47,845 nucleotides of DNA from an uncultured SAR86 cluster bacterium. GTDB lineage: Bacteria > Pseudomonadota > Gammaproteobacteria > Magnimaribacterales > D2472. The notes below the pieces were generated by a model. It saw only the letters and a list, made by a program, of their open reading frames with translations, ran no database searches and was not told where the DNA came from. The stretch covers positions 1-47,845 of the forward strand of contig CACELG010000008.1 in NCBI GenBank assembly GCA_902560315.1, read 5' to 3'. Positions within the stretch are counted from its first letter, which is position 1; the number at the start of each line of letters is the position of its first letter. Below, one piece after another: positions 1 to 10,184 of this stretch. Both the position numbers and the translations under genes were made by a program.

Positions 1-637
1 AAAAGCTTTCAGCATTTTTATCTGTAACACTTCCACCATACAAAACTTTTGGTAAAAGGTTATTAGGAGAGTTGGATTGTACAACATCTTTTATGTATTT
101 ATGAATTTCATTTATATCTTTTGGTTCTGGTGTTAGACCACTTCCAATTGCCCAAACAGGCTCATAAGCGACTGTAAATTCTTTATCTAATTCAAGTTTA
201 TTAACTACCTCAAGCTGATTTTTAAGAATATCTTTAGTTAACCCTTTTTCATTTTCTTCTTTTGTTTCTCCAATACACAAAATAGTCATAACTCTTTTAT
301 TAAGACTTTTGAGTTTTTCTTTTATTAAATCATTGTCTTCATTGAATATCTCTCTTCTTTCTGAATGACCAATGATTGCAAATCTACAGCCTGTTTCAAT
401 GATCATATCAACTGAAATTGCTCCTGTTCTAGAGCCATGTGAATAATCTACATCTTGCACACCTGGTTTAATTTCAACATTCTCTTTACCTAAATTAGTA
501 ACTAATTTATCAAGATATATTGTTGGTGGAGCTACTCCAATCATTGCCAAGTCAGGCATAGATTTATAAGAATTATTGAAATTCATACACCATTTATACA
601 CATCAATAGTATTTGATTTCCAGTTAGCTATAATCAT
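1..637 (-). CDS. tpiA: Triosephosphate isomerase, 3' part cut by window edge
   Basis: This enzyme interconverts dihydroxyacetone phosphate and glyceraldehyde 3-phosphate in cytosolic glycolysis and gluconeogenesis. The visible 212 residues begin MIIANWKSN, which carries the family's N-terminal Asn and Lys. They include the GHSERR segment with the catalytic His and the AYEPVWAIGSG segment with the catalytic Glu. The C-terminal phosphate-binding end begins (LYGGSV) and runs out of the window. The ATG shares four bases (ATGA) with the glmM stop, so the two genes are probably translationally coupled. The glmM-tpiA order matches Pseudomonas-like genomes, where secG usually follows. Family assignment is certain; only the C-terminus is unseen. 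Confidence 0.97.
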   Translation of the reverse strand, partial: MIIANWKSNTIDVYKWCMNFNNSYKSMPDLAMIGVAPPTIYLDKLVTNLGKENVEIKPGVQDVDYSHGSRTGAISVDMIIETGCRFAIIGHSERREIFNEDNDLIKEKLKSLNKRVMTILCIGETKEENEKGLTKDILKNQLEVVNKLELDKEFTVAYEPVWAIGSGLTPEPKDINEIHKYIKDVVQSNSPNNLLPKVLYGGSVTDKNAESF

Positions 638-1956
638 ATTTTTGATTTAATTAGTTTTTTAATATCTTCAGCAAACTTTTCTGCAACATTTTTTTCAGGA
701 GCTTCAACCATAATCCTTATCTTTGGTTCTGTTCCAGATGGTCTGACTAGTATTCTTCCAATAGTTAGATCTGATTCAATATCTTTTAAAAAAGACTTTA
801 ACTCTTTGTCATTTATAATGTCTTTATTATTAACTCTTATAGCCTTATTAATTTGAGGAACCTTTTTATAATTTGATAATACCTCACTTGGTCTTTTTTC
901 TAAAAGTAGTAAAGATGATATTACTTTTAAAGCTGCTACAGTTCCATCACCAGTACTTACAAGGTCTTTGCATATAATGTGTCCGGATGTTTCACCTCCA
1001 AGCATCCATCCTTTTTTTGTAAGCATTTCGCTAACATATTTATCTCCAACATCTGCTCTAATGAATTTATAACCTAATTTTTCAATGCCTTGCTCAAGCC
1101 CAAGATTGCTCATATGTGTTCCTACAACACCAGACCATACCCCAGTTCTGTTTGGGTTTGAAAAAGCCAATATATACAAAAGGTCATCTCCATCAAGCAA
1201 ATTACCTTTTTCATCAACTAAAATAACTCTATCACCATCTCCATCAAGAGAAATACCATAATCTGCTCTATGCTTAATGACTGCTTCCTTAATAACTTCA
1301 GGATGAGTTGAGCCACAATCTTGATTAATATTATATCCATCAGGCTTATTGCCAATTGTAATAACCTCTGCGCCTAACTCTTCAAAAATTTCAGGACTTA
1401 CTTTGTAACAAGCACCATTTGCACAATCTAAGACTATTCTTAAAGATGAAAAAGATATATTAGGAGGAACTGTTGATTTGCAAAACTCTATATATCTAGG
1501 TCCAGATTCATCAAACCTATAAGCTTTTCCGATTTTAGATGTTTCTACAGGTGATAAATCTTTTGATAGATGCTTCTCTATTCTTTTTTCAATATCTCTT
1601 GAGATTTTTTCTCCATCTTCATTGAAGATCTTTATTCCATTATCAAGAAAATCATTATGAGATGCGCTAATAACCACCCCAAACTTATTTCTTAAAGTTT
1701 TTGTTAGATAAGCTACGCCAGGAGTTGGTATCGGTCCGAGCAAACGAACGTTAACTCCTGCAGCAATAAATCCTGCCTGAAGAGCAGATTCAAGCATATA
1801 TCCTGATATTCTTGTATCCTTGCCGATTACAACAGTATTCCAACCTAGCTCTTTCATTACTAAGCCAGTTGCATGGCCTATTTTAAGACAAGCTTCGGGA
1901 GTTACGATGCTCTCAACGGGTCCCCTTATCCCGTCAGTGCCAAATTTAAGATTCAT
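634..1956 (-). CDS. glmM: Phosphoglucosamine mutase
   Basis: GlmM converts glucosamine-6-phosphate to glucosamine-1-phosphate, feeding UDP-GlcNAc for peptidoglycan and lipid A. The 440-residue protein has every hallmark of the family: an N-terminal FGTDGIRG, the phosphoserine loop ISASHN with catalytic Ser99, the Mg-binding DGDGDR at 238-243, GETSGH at 321-326 and the phosphate-binding RPSGTEP at 405-411. Length matches the E. coli enzyme (about 445). It lies 9 bp after ftsH. In most relatives folP separates ftsH from glmM, and that gene is absent here. The product supplies UDP-GlcNAc, the substrate of LpxA, which is encoded later in the window. Confidence 0.98.
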   Translation of the reverse strand: MNLKFGTDGIRGPVESIVTPEACLKIGHATGLVMKELGWNTVVIGKDTRISGYMLESALQAGFIAAGVNVRLLGPIPTPGVAYLTKTLRNKFGVVISASHNDFLDNGIKIFNEDGEKISRDIEKRIEKHLSKDLSPVETSKIGKAYRFDESGPRYIEFCKSTVPPNISFSSLRIVLDCANGACYKVSPEIFEELGAEVITIGNKPDGYNINQDCGSTHPEVIKEAVIKHRADYGISLDGDGDRVILVDEKGNLLDGDDLLYILAFSNPNRTGVWSGVVGTHMSNLGLEQGIEKLGYKFIRADVGDKYVSEMLTKKGWMLGGETSGHIICKDLVSTGDGTVAALKVISSLLLLEKRPSEVLSNYKKVPQINKAIRVNNKDIINDKELKSFLKDIESDLTIGRILVRPSGTEPKIRIMVEAPEKNVAEKFAEDIKKLIKSKI

Positions 1957-1965
1957 TGAAAAGGA

Positions 1966-3876
1966 TTATAACTCTTCTGCAGCACCTTTTATTGAAGTTT
2001 TTTTAGAAGATTTGCCTGCAGAGGTATCATCATCTGACCACCCCTTTGGTTCTCTTGGTGTTGCTCCAGCCATAATATCGTCGATCTGACTAGCATCAAT
2101 AGTTTCATATTTAAGCAATGCGTCAGCCATTACATTTAACTTATCAAGATTTTCTTTAAGTATATTTTCTGCTTTTTTATAACATGTATCTATAATTGAC
2201 TTTACCTCTTTATCTATAAGTTTTGCTGTTTCATCGCTCATATTTTGTACAGGAGAAGCAGCAGTCCTTCCTAGGAAAGGACTTCCCTCATCTTCTCCAT
2301 ATTTTAATGGTCCTATTGTTTTTGATAGGCCCCACTTAGTAACCATATTAGTTGCAATATTTGTAGCAACTTCAATATCATTTGAAGCTCCTGTGGTGAT
2401 ACCTTTATCACCATTTATAATACTTTCTGCAATTCTTCCTCCAAAGAGTGCTGCAATTCTTCCTTCTAAATATTCTTTACTTTGCATATAGGTGTCTTCT
2501 TCAGGTAAAAACATTGTTACTCCAAGAGCTCTTCCTCTAGGAATAATAGTGACTTTGTAGACTGGGTCATGTTTTGGAGACAATCTTCCAACAATAGCAT
2601 GTCCAGCTTCATGATAAGCCGTGATTCTTTTTTGTTCTTCACTAAGGATCATTGATTTTCTTTCTGCACCCATCATTATCTTGTCTTTTGCTAAATCAAG
2701 ATGAGACTGATCTATTTTCTTGTCAGAATATCTGGCTGCAAACAATGCTGCTTCATTTATTAGATTTGCTAAATCCGCGCCGGAGAATCCAGGCGTTCCT
2801 CTTGCTATTACTAATGGATCAACATCGGCATCTAGTGGAACTTTTCTCATGTGAACCTTGAGAATGGCTTCTCTTCCTCTAATATCAGGAAGATCTACTA
2901 CTACTTGTCTATCAAATCTTCCTGGCCTTAACAATGCAGGATCAAGAACATCGGGTCTATTTGTAGCTGCAATAACAATAACACCGTCATTACCTTCAAA
3001 ACCATCCATTTCAACTAATAACTGGTTTAAAGTTTGTTCTCTCTCATCATGTCCACCACCAAGCCCAGCACCTCTATGTCTTCCAACGGCATCAATTTCA
3101 TCAATAAAAACAATACATGGAGATTGTTTTTTGGCCTGTTCGAACATATCTCTGACTCTTGAGGCACCAACACCAACAAACATCTCAACAAAATCAGAAC
3201 CGGAAATTGTAAAAAATGGAACTTTTGCCTCTCCTGCTACTGCTCTTGCAATCAAAGTCTTACCAGTGCCTGGAGGACCAACCATTAATACACCTCTTGG
3301 TATTTTTCCACCCAATTTTTGAAATTTTGTAGGATCTTTAAGAAAATCTACTAATTCTTGAACATCCTGTTTTGCCTCTTCGCATCCAGCAACATCTTTA
3401 AAAGTTGTTTTAACTTTTCCGCCTTCCATTAATTTAGCTTTACTTCTTCCAAAAGACATTGGACCGCCTTTACCAGACATACCACCTTGCATCTGACGCA
3501 TGAAAAAGAAAAATATTGCTAGAAGAAGTATTATAGGAAATGCACCAACAAGAAGTTGTGAAAATAAGGATGGTTGCTCTATCTTTTCATAAACCGCAAT
3601 TACTCCATGATCTTCTATTGCATTTTCTACTGCCTCGTCTCTTTTAAAAATTGGATGAGTTGTTTCAAATTTAGAGCCGTCGAGTCTATCTCCGATTATG
3701 GTCATTTGATCTCCTTTATAGACGATTTTGGCAACTCTATCTGATAATACATCTTGTTTAAATTCGCTATAACTAATTTGTTCTCTTGCAGATGAGTTCT
3801 CTACATTATTAAAAACAAAGACCATAAGCGATCCAAGAACTACCCAAACAACTAAATTTCTCATAAAACTACTCAT
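1966..3876 (-). CDS. ftsH: ATP-dependent zinc metalloprotease FtsH
   Basis: FtsH is a hexameric inner-membrane AAA+ protease that degrades misassembled membrane proteins and regulators; in E. coli it also degrades LpxC and so sets lipid A output. The 636-residue protein has transmembrane segments at about 5-23 and 107-126 around a small periplasmic domain. The Walker A motif GPPGTGKT is at 200-207, Walker B (VFIDE) at about 256-260, and the zinc-binding HEAGH at 422-426. An ATG at residue 5 could also start the protein. It follows rlmE by 3 bp, the usual rlmE-ftsH pairing. All catalytic residues are present. Confidence 0.98.
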   Translation of the reverse strand: MSSFMRNLVVWVVLGSLMVFVFNNVENSSAREQISYSEFKQDVLSDRVAKIVYKGDQMTIIGDRLDGSKFETTHPIFKRDEAVENAIEDHGVIAVYEKIEQPSLFSQLLVGAFPIILLLAIFFFFMRQMQGGMSGKGGPMSFGRSKAKLMEGGKVKTTFKDVAGCEEAKQDVQELVDFLKDPTKFQKLGGKIPRGVLMVGPPGTGKTLIARAVAGEAKVPFFTISGSDFVEMFVGVGASRVRDMFEQAKKQSPCIVFIDEIDAVGRHRGAGLGGGHDEREQTLNQLLVEMDGFEGNDGVIVIAATNRPDVLDPALLRPGRFDRQVVVDLPDIRGREAILKVHMRKVPLDADVDPLVIARGTPGFSGADLANLINEAALFAARYSDKKIDQSHLDLAKDKIMMGAERKSMILSEEQKRITAYHEAGHAIVGRLSPKHDPVYKVTIIPRGRALGVTMFLPEEDTYMQSKEYLEGRIAALFGGRIAESIINGDKGITTGASNDIEVATNIATNMVTKWGLSKTIGPLKYGEDEGSPFLGRTAASPVQNMSDETAKLIDKEVKSIIDTCYKKAENILKENLDKLNVMADALLKYETIDASQIDDIMAGATPREPKGWSDDDTSAGKSSKKTSIKGAAEEL

Positions 3877-3879
3877 AAA

Positions 3880-4440
3880 TTACTTCACTCCATAAAGATA
3901 TATCTCACCAGATTGTTTTTTTGACGCAGCTGGTTTATAAGTTTGAACTAACTTAAAAGATAATTCCATATTTTTTCTTAAACTTTTTAAATTATTATTC
4001 TGAAATGTTTTCATTATTAGTGCGCCACCTTTTTCTAAAAACTTATGTGCAGTATTTATGGTTAAGTGATTTAAATCTAATACATTTTCACTATCGACTG
4101 CACTTATACCAGTTAAGTTTGGGGCTATATCAGAAATTACAAGATTAAACTTACCTTTTAACGAATCTATATCTTCTATTTCTTCTATTTTCTCAATACT
4201 TATTTGAAAAAAATCCACTCTATCAATTTTCTCCATATCTAGTATATCTATTGCGAACACTTTTGAGTTTGGATAATTTTTGATAATCAATTGTGACCAT
4301 CCGCCTGGCGCGGACCCAAGATCTAAAACATTTGATATTTTTTTTAACTTAGTTTTTTTTAAGATTTCTTGAAGTTTAAAAACAGCTCTTGAACGATAGC
4401 CTTCATCTTTAGCTCTTTTGGCCCAATTATCTGATTGCAT
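3880..4440 (-). CDS. rlmE: 23S rRNA 2'-O-ribose U2552 methyltransferase
   Basis: RlmE (FtsJ/RrmJ) methylates the ribose of U2552 in the ribosomal A-loop using S-adenosylmethionine. The 186-residue protein has the SAM loop DLGSAPGGWSQ at about 40-50 and the K-D-K-E catalytic tetrad at Lys22, Asp104, Lys144 and Glu179. It is about 20 residues shorter than the E. coli protein, entirely at the N-terminus, where the non-catalytic extension is missing. It sits between greA and ftsH, the conserved setting for this gene. yhbY, which normally lies divergently between greA and rlmE, is absent; only 4 bp separate the two genes. Confidence 0.96.
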   Translation of the reverse strand: MQSDNWAKRAKDEGYRSRAVFKLQEILKKTKLKKISNVLDLGSAPGGWSQLIIKNYPNSKVFAIDILDMEKIDRVDFFQISIEKIEEIEDIDSLKGKFNLVISDIAPNLTGISAVDSENVLDLNHLTINTAHKFLEKGGALIMKTFQNNNLKSLRKNMELSFKLVQTYKPAASKKQSGEIYLYGVK

Positions 4441-4444
4441 TTAT

Positions 4445-4921
4445 TTATATATGCTTTACTTCTATGATTTCGTAATTTAAATTGCCAGAAGGTGTTTTAA
4501 TAGAAACCTCATCATCAACAAATTTTCCAACTAGTCCTCTTGCAATAGGCGTATCGATTGATATATTTCCTTGTTCAGGATCTGATTCAAGATTTCCAAC
4601 AATCTTATAAGTAATCTCATTATCATTATCGATGTCATAGATTTTTACAGTTGCTCCAAAAACCACTCTTCCTGTTTCAGGAATTTCCTTAACATCAATA
4701 ACTTGTGCATTAGCTAAAGTATTTTCCATTTCAGCTATTTTTGCTTCAACTAGTCCTTGCAACTCCTTTGCTGCATGATATTCAGCATTTTCTTTAAGAT
4801 CTCCATGAGCCCTTGCCTCTGCTATAGCTTGAGAAATTTGTGGTCTTTCCAGAAATTTTAAGTTTGAAAGCTTTTCCTTAATGGAAATTTCACCCTCTTT
4901 TGTCAATGGTATTCTGCTCAT
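4445..4921 (-). CDS. greA: Transcript cleavage factor GreA
   Basis: GreA enters the RNA polymerase secondary channel and stimulates cleavage of backtracked transcripts. The 158 residues match the E. coli length. The N-terminal coiled coil (about 1-75) carries the acidic tip motif GDLKENAEYHAA with the catalytic Asp41 and Glu44 at the same positions as in E. coli. A C-terminal FKBP-like domain includes SPIARGL-type sequence (here TPIARGLVG). It is 21 bp downstream of carB, the carAB-greA order typical of Pseudomonas-like genomes. Confidence 0.97.
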   Translation of the reverse strand: MSRIPLTKEGEISIKEKLSNLKFLERPQISQAIAEARAHGDLKENAEYHAAKELQGLVEAKIAEMENTLANAQVIDVKEIPETGRVVFGATVKIYDIDNDNEITYKIVGNLESDPEQGNISIDTPIARGLVGKFVDDEVSIKTPSGNLNYEIIEVKHI

Positions 4922-4942
4922 TTGAGCATTATAGCAATTTGA

Positions 4943-7900
4943 TTAATTATTTATTTCTTGGAGGGTGTCGTAAGTCCAATTTTCTTCATTACTCTTAAAT
5001 GCATCAATTATTGCAAAAGCCCCAAACATAGTAGTTGTACAAAAAATTTTATTTCTTAATGCGCTTTGTCTTATCGAAGCAGAATCTTTGATAGACTGTG
5101 ATCCTTCAGTTGTATTAATAACCAAATCAATCTGATTATTTAGTAAGCTGTCAACGATATGAGGTCTTCCTTCTGTAACTTTATTTATAGTTTCAACTTC
5201 ATATCCTAATTTTTCTATGTGATCGGCAGTTCCTGAAGTTGCTACAATTTTAAATCCAGCACTAATTATCTCTGGTACAAATTTATCAAGGTATTTTTTA
5301 TCAGATGATTTAACACTAATAAACACAATACCCGATCTTCTGAGAATCTTATTTGCTCCTTTTTGAGCTTTTGCATAAGCCTCTCCAAAATTTGGTCCAA
5401 TACCCATAACTTCTCCAGTAGATTTCATTTCAGGCCCCAAAATTGGATCAACATGAGGAAATTTATCAAATGGCATTACAGCTTCTTTTACAAAAAATAA
5501 GCCATCGGGCAACTTTGATGAAAAACCTTGATCTTTAAGAGTTTTTCCAATCATTGCTTTTGAAGCAACTTTTGCAAGAGAGGTACCAATAGCTTTTGAA
5601 ATAAATGGGACTGTTCTTGAGGCACGTGGATTAACTTCGATTATATAAACCTCATCGTCTTTAATTGCAAATTGAATATTCATTAATCCTATTACTTTGA
5701 GTTCGTTAGCAATATTTATTGCTTGTTCTTTCATTTCTTTTTGAACTTTTTTTGAGAGGCTATATGGGGGTAATGAACATGCAGAATCTCCGGAATGTAT
5801 TCCTGCTTGTTCAATATGTTGAAGAATGCCGCCAATTTCAATATTTTTTCCATCCGAAACAACGTCTACATCCACCTCAATAGCATCAGTAAGATAGCTA
5901 TCTAAAAGAATTGGTTTACTATTTGAGACTTCAACAGCCTCATTTAAATATTTATTAAGCTCTTGCATATTATTTACAAGCTGCATAGCTCTTCCACCAA
6001 GAACATACGACGGTCTAACAACAATTGGAAACCCAATCTTTTCAGCCTTTTTAAGAGCCTCTTTTAAGTTCTTTGCAGTTGCATTTGTGGGTTGTTTCAG
6101 ATCTAGTTTATTTACTAATTCTTGGAATCTCTCCCTATCTTCAGACCTGTCTATAGCATCAACATTAGTGCCTAAAATTTTTACACCTTTTTCTGAAAGC
6201 ACATCTGCAAGTTTTAAAGGAGTTTGCCCTCCAAACTGAATGATAACTCCCTCAGGATCTTCAATATCAATAATATCTAATATTTTTTCAGCTGTTATTG
6301 GTTCAAAATATAGTCTGTTAGAAACATCGTAATCAGTAGAAACTGTTTCTGGATTGCAATTTACCATAATAGATTCGTATCCTTCCTCTTGCATTGCCAA
6401 TGAAGCATGAACACAGCAATAATCAAATTCAATACCTTGGCCAATTCTATTAGGTCCGCTGCCTATAACTAGTATTTTTTTCTTTAAAGTTGGGTCGCTT
6501 TCACATTTTCCACCATATGTTGAATACATGTAACATGTCGATGTTGCGAACTCTGCAGCACACGTATCTACACGTCTATAAATTGGATGAATTTTATGTT
6601 TTTTTCTATGTTTTCTTAAATTATCTTCAGTTTCTCCAATCATTTCAGCTATTCTGCTATCTGAGAATCCTTTTTCTTTTATCTCTTGAATATAATCTTT
6701 ATTTAACTCATCAATACTTAAGCTACTTAATTTTTCTTCAATTTTAATTAATTCTTCGATTTGATCTAGAAACCAATAATCAATTTTGGTTAGAGAGTAA
6801 ATTTTTTCAATATCCCAGCCTTTTCGAATTGCATCTGCAATATAAAATATTCTTTTAGGTCCTGGAATTGTTAATTCACTCTTAATATCTTCATCAGATG
6901 GAAAATTCGAATTTTCAAATAAAGAATTTAGTCCATTTAATCCTTCTTCCATGCTGCATAAAGCTTTTTGAAATGATTCTTGAAAGTTTGATCCCATTGA
7001 CATTACTTCTCCAACAGATTTCATTTGGGTTGTAAGCTTTGGACTAGCTTGTGGAAATTTCTCAAATGCAAATTTTGGTATCTTTGTAACTATATAATCA
7101 ATACTAGGCTCAAAAGATGCAGGAGTAAGGCCCCCGGTGATATCATTTTTTAACTCATCCAATGTATAACCAACTGATAGTAATGCAGCAACTTTTGCAA
7201 TTGGAAAACCAGTAGCCTTAGATGCTAATGCAGAAGATCTGCTAACACGAGGATTCATTTCTATGACGACCATCTTTCCATTATCAGGATTCACTGCAAA
7301 CTGAACGTTAGATCCTCCAGTATCAACGCCAATTTCTCTCAAAATTTTAAAAGATGCATTTCTCATTAACTGATACTCTTTATCTGTCAAGGTTTGTGCT
7401 GGAGCAATGGTAGTTGAGTCACCGGTATGAATGCCCATCGGATCTAAATTTTCAATAGAACAAACTATGATGCAATTATCTTCACAATCTCTTACTACTT
7501 CCATCTCATATTCTTTCCAACCAATTAAAGACTCATCAATAAGAAGTTCGTTTGTAGGAGACAATTCTAAGCCTTTCTCACAAATTGTTTTAAATTCTGA
7601 AATATTATAAGCAATACCTCCTCCTGTTCCTCCCATAGTAAATGACGGCCTTATAATGCATGGAAAGCCTATTTTTTCTTGAACTTCTAAAGCATCATTC
7701 ATTGAATGAGCAATGCCTGATGCTGGAGTCTCAAGATTGATTGCTTTCATTGTTTCATCAAAAAGTTGTCTATCCTCTGCTTTATCAATAGCCGCCCTAT
7801 TTGCTCCAATCAAAATAACATTATGTTTTTCTAATATTCCCTCTTTATCTAACGTTAATGCAGTATTTAAGGCAGTCTGTCCTCCCATAGTCGGCAAAAT

Positions 7901-8155
7901 TGCATCTGGTTTTTCTTTTTCAATAATTTTTTCAACAGACTCCCAATGAATTGGTTCAATATATGTTGCATCAGCCATTAGCGGATCAGTCATAATTGTT
8001 GCAGGATTTGAATTAACTAAAATTACTCTAAACCCTTCCTCTTTGAGAGCCTTGCAAGCTTGTGCGCCCGAGTAATCAAACTCACATGCCTGACCAATAA
8101 TAATCGGTCCTGCACCAATTATAAGTATTGAAGATATATCTTTACGTTTTGGCAT
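4943..8155 (-). CDS. carB: Carbamoyl-phosphate synthase large subunit
   Basis: CarB makes carbamoyl phosphate from bicarbonate, ATP and ammonia delivered by CarA, supplying pyrimidine and arginine synthesis. The 1070-residue protein (E. coli 1073) has two homologous ATP-grasp halves: the first starts with [21 protein letters not shown], shown here by its GAGP core near residue 12, and the second with [17 protein letters not shown] near residue 565. An oligomerisation region lies between the halves, and a C-terminal MGS-like allosteric domain from about 930 contains ATSGTADH. The start overlaps the end of carA by 14 bp, which suggests coupled translation. Nothing is missing. Confidence 0.98.
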   Translation of the reverse strand: MPKRKDISSILIIGAGPIIIGQACEFDYSGAQACKALKEEGFRVILVNSNPATIMTDPLMADATYIEPIHWESVEKIIEKEKPDAILPTMGGQTALNTALTLDKEGILEKHNVILIGANRAAIDKAEDRQLFDETMKAINLETPASGIAHSMNDALEVQEKIGFPCIIRPSFTMGGTGGGIAYNISEFKTICEKGLELSPTNELLIDESLIGWKEYEMEVVRDCEDNCIIVCSIENLDPMGIHTGDSTTIAPAQTLTDKEYQLMRNASFKILREIGVDTGGSNVQFAVNPDNGKMVVIEMNPRVSRSSALASKATGFPIAKVAALLSVGYTLDELKNDITGGLTPASFEPSIDYIVTKIPKFAFEKFPQASPKLTTQMKSVGEVMSMGSNFQESFQKALCSMEEGLNGLNSLFENSNFPSDEDIKSELTIPGPKRIFYIADAIRKGWDIEKIYSLTKIDYWFLDQIEELIKIEEKLSSLSIDELNKDYIQEIKEKGFSDSRIAEMIGETEDNLRKHRKKHKIHPIYRRVDTCAAEFATSTCYMYSTYGGKCESDPTLKKKILVIGSGPNRIGQGIEFDYCCVHASLAMQEEGYESIMVNCNPETVSTDYDVSNRLYFEPITAEKILDIIDIEDPEGVIIQFGGQTPLKLADVLSEKGVKILGTNVDAIDRSEDRERFQELVNKLDLKQPTNATAKNLKEALKKAEKIGFPIVVRPSYVLGGRAMQLVNNMQELNKYLNEAVEVSNSKPILLDSYLTDAIEVDVDVVSDGKNIEIGGILQHIEQAGIHSGDSACSLPPYSLSKKVQKEMKEQAINIANELKVIGLMNIQFAIKDDEVYIIEVNPRASRTVPFISKAIGTSLAKVASKAMIGKTLKDQGFSSKLPDGLFFVKEAVMPFDKFPHVDPILGPEMKSTGEVMGIGPNFGEAYAKAQKGANKILRRSGIVFISVKSSDKKYLDKFVPEIISAGFKIVATSGTADHIEKLGYEVETINKVTEGRPHIVDSLLNNQIDLVINTTEGSQSIKDSASIRQSALRNKIFCTTTMFGAFAIIDAFKSNEENWTYDTLQEINN

Positions 8156-9263
8156 ACTCTCTTACCATTAAACTAAATTTTTTAAAAAGAACTTGAATCT
8201 CTTGAGGACCAGGACTTGCTTCAGGATGACCTTGAAAACTGAATGCAGGGGCATCATTAAATTCAATACCTTGTAAAGATTGATCAAAAAGAGATAAATG
8301 TGTAACTTTAATATTTGGGGGTAAAGTCTTTTCGTCAACTGCAAAACCATGATTTTGGCTGGTTATAAAAACATCCTTAGTAATGATATCTTGAACGGGA
8401 TGATTGGCCCCATGATGACCAAATTTCATCTTATATGTTTTGGCACCTCCTGCAAGCGCCAATAATTGATGACCAAGACATATCCCAAAAATTGGAAGCT
8501 TATGCATTAAACATTTTTTTATATTTTCAATAGCATAATCACAAGGCTCTGGATCACCTGGGCCATTGGATAAAAAAATACCTTTTGGATTTAACTTAAT
8601 AATTTCTTCAAATGGAGTTTTAGCGTTCACAACATGTACTTTTCCGACATGCTCAGTCAAAAGCCTTAAAATATTCTCTTTAATTCCATAATCATATGCA
8701 ACCACTGAAAAAGATTCATCAGACTTTTTATTTTGAGGCCAAATGCCTTTATTCCATTCATATTTTGATTCTGTTGATACTACTTTTGCTAAATCCATTC
8801 CTTTAAGGCCATCAAAATCTTTAGCTGCTAAGATTGCCTCTTCTTTGGTTATCAGTGATGAAGATGCTATACAGCAATTCATAGCTCCCTTTTCTCTTAA
8901 GAGTGTAGTAATTTCTCTGGTATCAACCTCTGATATTCCTATAATCTCGTTCTCAAATAAAAAATCCTCCAACGAGGCTTTTGATCTCCAATTACTTGGT
9001 TTAGAACAATAATTCTTTACAACTATGCCTGAAGCATGAATGATGTTTGATTCCATGTCTTCATAATTGATTCCGGTATTTCCTATATGAGGATGAGTAA
9101 ATGTAATAATTTGTTTTTTATAGGACGGGTCTGTAATAATTTCTTGATAACCAGTCATTGATGTATTGAAAACTAATTCACCTACATCAAATTTCTCTTT
9201 CCCAAAACCCCTTCCATGGAATACACTTCCGTCTTCAAATGCTAAAATTGCCTTGAATGACAT
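8142..9263 (-). CDS. carA: Carbamoyl-phosphate synthase small (glutaminase) subunit
   Basis: CarA hydrolyses glutamine and channels ammonia to CarB. Starting at the ATG at 9263 gives 373 residues beginning [13 protein letters not shown]. This start is preferred over a TTG seven codons upstream because a GGAG Shine-Dalgarno sits about 8 bases before it. The class I amidotransferase triad is intact: Cys262 in GICLGHQ, and His346 and Glu348 in GHPEA. It is the first gene of carA-carB-greA and diverges from map. Upstream lie a perfect TATAAT (9347-9352) and a 10-bp inverted repeat around it. In E. coli carAB is repressed by several regulators; here the operator is only inferred. Confidence 0.97.
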   Translation of the reverse strand: MSFKAILAFEDGSVFHGRGFGKEKFDVGELVFNTSMTGYQEIITDPSYKKQIITFTHPHIGNTGINYEDMESNIIHASGIVVKNYCSKPSNWRSKASLEDFLFENEIIGISEVDTREITTLLREKGAMNCCIASSSLITKEEAILAAKDFDGLKGMDLAKVVSTESKYEWNKGIWPQNKKSDESFSVVAYDYGIKENILRLLTEHVGKVHVVNAKTPFEEIIKLNPKGIFLSNGPGDPEPCDYAIENIKKCLMHKLPIFGICLGHQLLALAGGAKTYKMKFGHHGANHPVQDIITKDVFITSQNHGFAVDEKTLPPNIKVTHLSLFDQSLQGIEFNDAPAFSFQGHPEASPGPQEIQVLFKKFSLMVREYAKT

Positions 9264-9329
9264 TAGAAATTCTCCATAAAACAAGGGAAAATAAAGAAAA
9301 ATTTAGGGAGACTATTTAAAGAATTTTTT

Positions 9330-9368
9330 AATTTTAATGAGCTAAAATTATATGCTGACATTAAAATT
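9330..9368. repeat. Perfect 10-bp inverted repeat around the carA -10 element
   Basis: The left arm AATTTTAATG (9330-9339) and right arm CATTAAAATT (9359-9368) are exact reverse complements separated by 19 bases. Arm centres are about 29 bp apart, close to three helical turns, and the dyad centre coincides with the TATAAT of carA. The geometry suits binding by a dimeric regulator that would block polymerase. Chance is a real alternative because the arms are AT-rich. Confidence 0.45.
9347..9352 (-). promoter_or_regulatory. Candidate -10 element of the carA promoter
   Basis: Read on the minus strand this is a perfect TATAAT, with no convincing -35 hexamer at 16-18 bp. It would start transcription near 9340 and give carA a leader of about 77 bases. 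It lies at the exact centre of the inverted repeat at 9330-9368. The assignment rests on sequence match alone in an AT-rich gap. Confidence 0.4.
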
Positions 9369-9385
9369 GTACTTTATAGATTAAG

Positions 9386-9399
9386 TTGTCTATTGTCTA
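9386..9399 (+). repeat. Tandem 7-mer just upstream of map
   Basis: TTGTCTA occurs twice head to tail (9386-9392 and 9393-9399), followed directly by TATATAAA and then the map ATG at 9417. The TATATA/TATAAA overlapping the end of the repeat could act as the map -10 element, giving an mRNA with almost no leader. No good -35 is evident. It may be a regulator site or simple slippage. Confidence 0.3.
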
Positions 9400-9416
9400 T
9401 ATATAAATGAAAAAAA

Positions 9417-10184
9417 ATGGAAAAATTAATAAAATCAACTGAGGATATCCAAAAAATGAGAGTTGCTGGGAGATTGGCAGCAGAAGTTCTAGAAGTGATT
9501 ACTCCTAAAGTTGTTCCAGGAATATCAACAGGAGAGTTAGATAAATTATGCTACGAACATATTATAAATGTTCAAAATGCAATTCCTGCAAATGTTGGAT
9601 ATAAGGGTTATGAAAAAACAATCTGCTCAAGCATTAACCAAGTAATATGCCACGGCATTCCAAGTAATGAAAAAATTCTTAAAGATGGAGACATCTTAAA
9701 CATTGACGTTACTGTCATAAAAGATGGATGGCACGGTGATACTTCAAAGATGTTTCTTGTTGGTAAGTGCGCTCCACATAATGAAAGATTAGTTAAAATT
9801 ACTCAAGAATGTCTTTATAAAGGTATTGAAGTTGTCAAACCTGGAGCATATCTTGGAGATATAGGAAGTGCTATTCAAAAACATGCTGAAAACAATTACT
9901 ACAGTGTTGTTGAAGATTATTGTGGTCATGGTATTGGTGCTGTCTATCATGAGGAGCCTCAAGTTCTTCATTATGGAAAATCTGGAACTGGCATACAGCT
10001 TAAGGAAGGAATGTGCTTTACCATAGAACCAATGATTAATCAGGGTACAAAATATTGCAAAACTCTTAAAGATGGATGGACGGTTGAAACCAAAGATGGA
10101 AGAAATTCCGCTCAATGGGAACATACTATTTTGGTTACGAGAGATGGTTCAGATATCCTTACTAAAAGAAATGAAGAGCTTTAA
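9417..10184 (+). CDS. map: Type I methionine aminopeptidase
   Basis: Map removes the initiator Met from nascent proteins with small second residues. The 255-residue protein has all five metal ligands at the same numbers as E. coli: Asp97, Asp108, His171, Glu204 and Glu235, with His79 in the conserved VICHGIP segment. No Shine-Dalgarno precedes the ATG; the upstream bases are a run of A, and the likely -10 is close by, so the message may be nearly leaderless. It diverges from carA, whereas in E. coli and Pseudomonas map diverges from rpsB. The stop overlaps the glnD ATG by one base (TAATG). Confidence 0.98.
   Translation: MEKLIKSTEDIQKMRVAGRLAAEVLEVITPKVVPGISTGELDKLCYEHIINVQNAIPANVGYKGYEKTICSSINQVICHGIPSNEKILKDGDILNIDVTVIKDGWHGDTSKMFLVGKCAPHNERLVKITQECLYKGIEVVKPGAYLGDIGSAIQKHAENNYYSVVEDYCGHGIGAVYHEEPQVLHYGKSGTGIQLKEGMCFTIEPMINQGTKYCKTLKDGWTVETKDGRNSAQWEHTILVTRDGSDILTKRNEEL

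Noticed and set aside
2652-3322. Open frames opposite ftsH, and similar ones opposite carB, bamA, dnaE and others
   Set aside because: They are shadows of real genes: no family resemblance, poor starts, and complete overlap with well-supported coding on the other strand.
9264-9284. Upstream TTG start and a four-codon ORF (MENF) before carA
   Set aside because: The TTG extension would put the GGAG inside coding; the tiny ORF contains that same Shine-Dalgarno and ends on the carA ATG, so it is probably coincidental.
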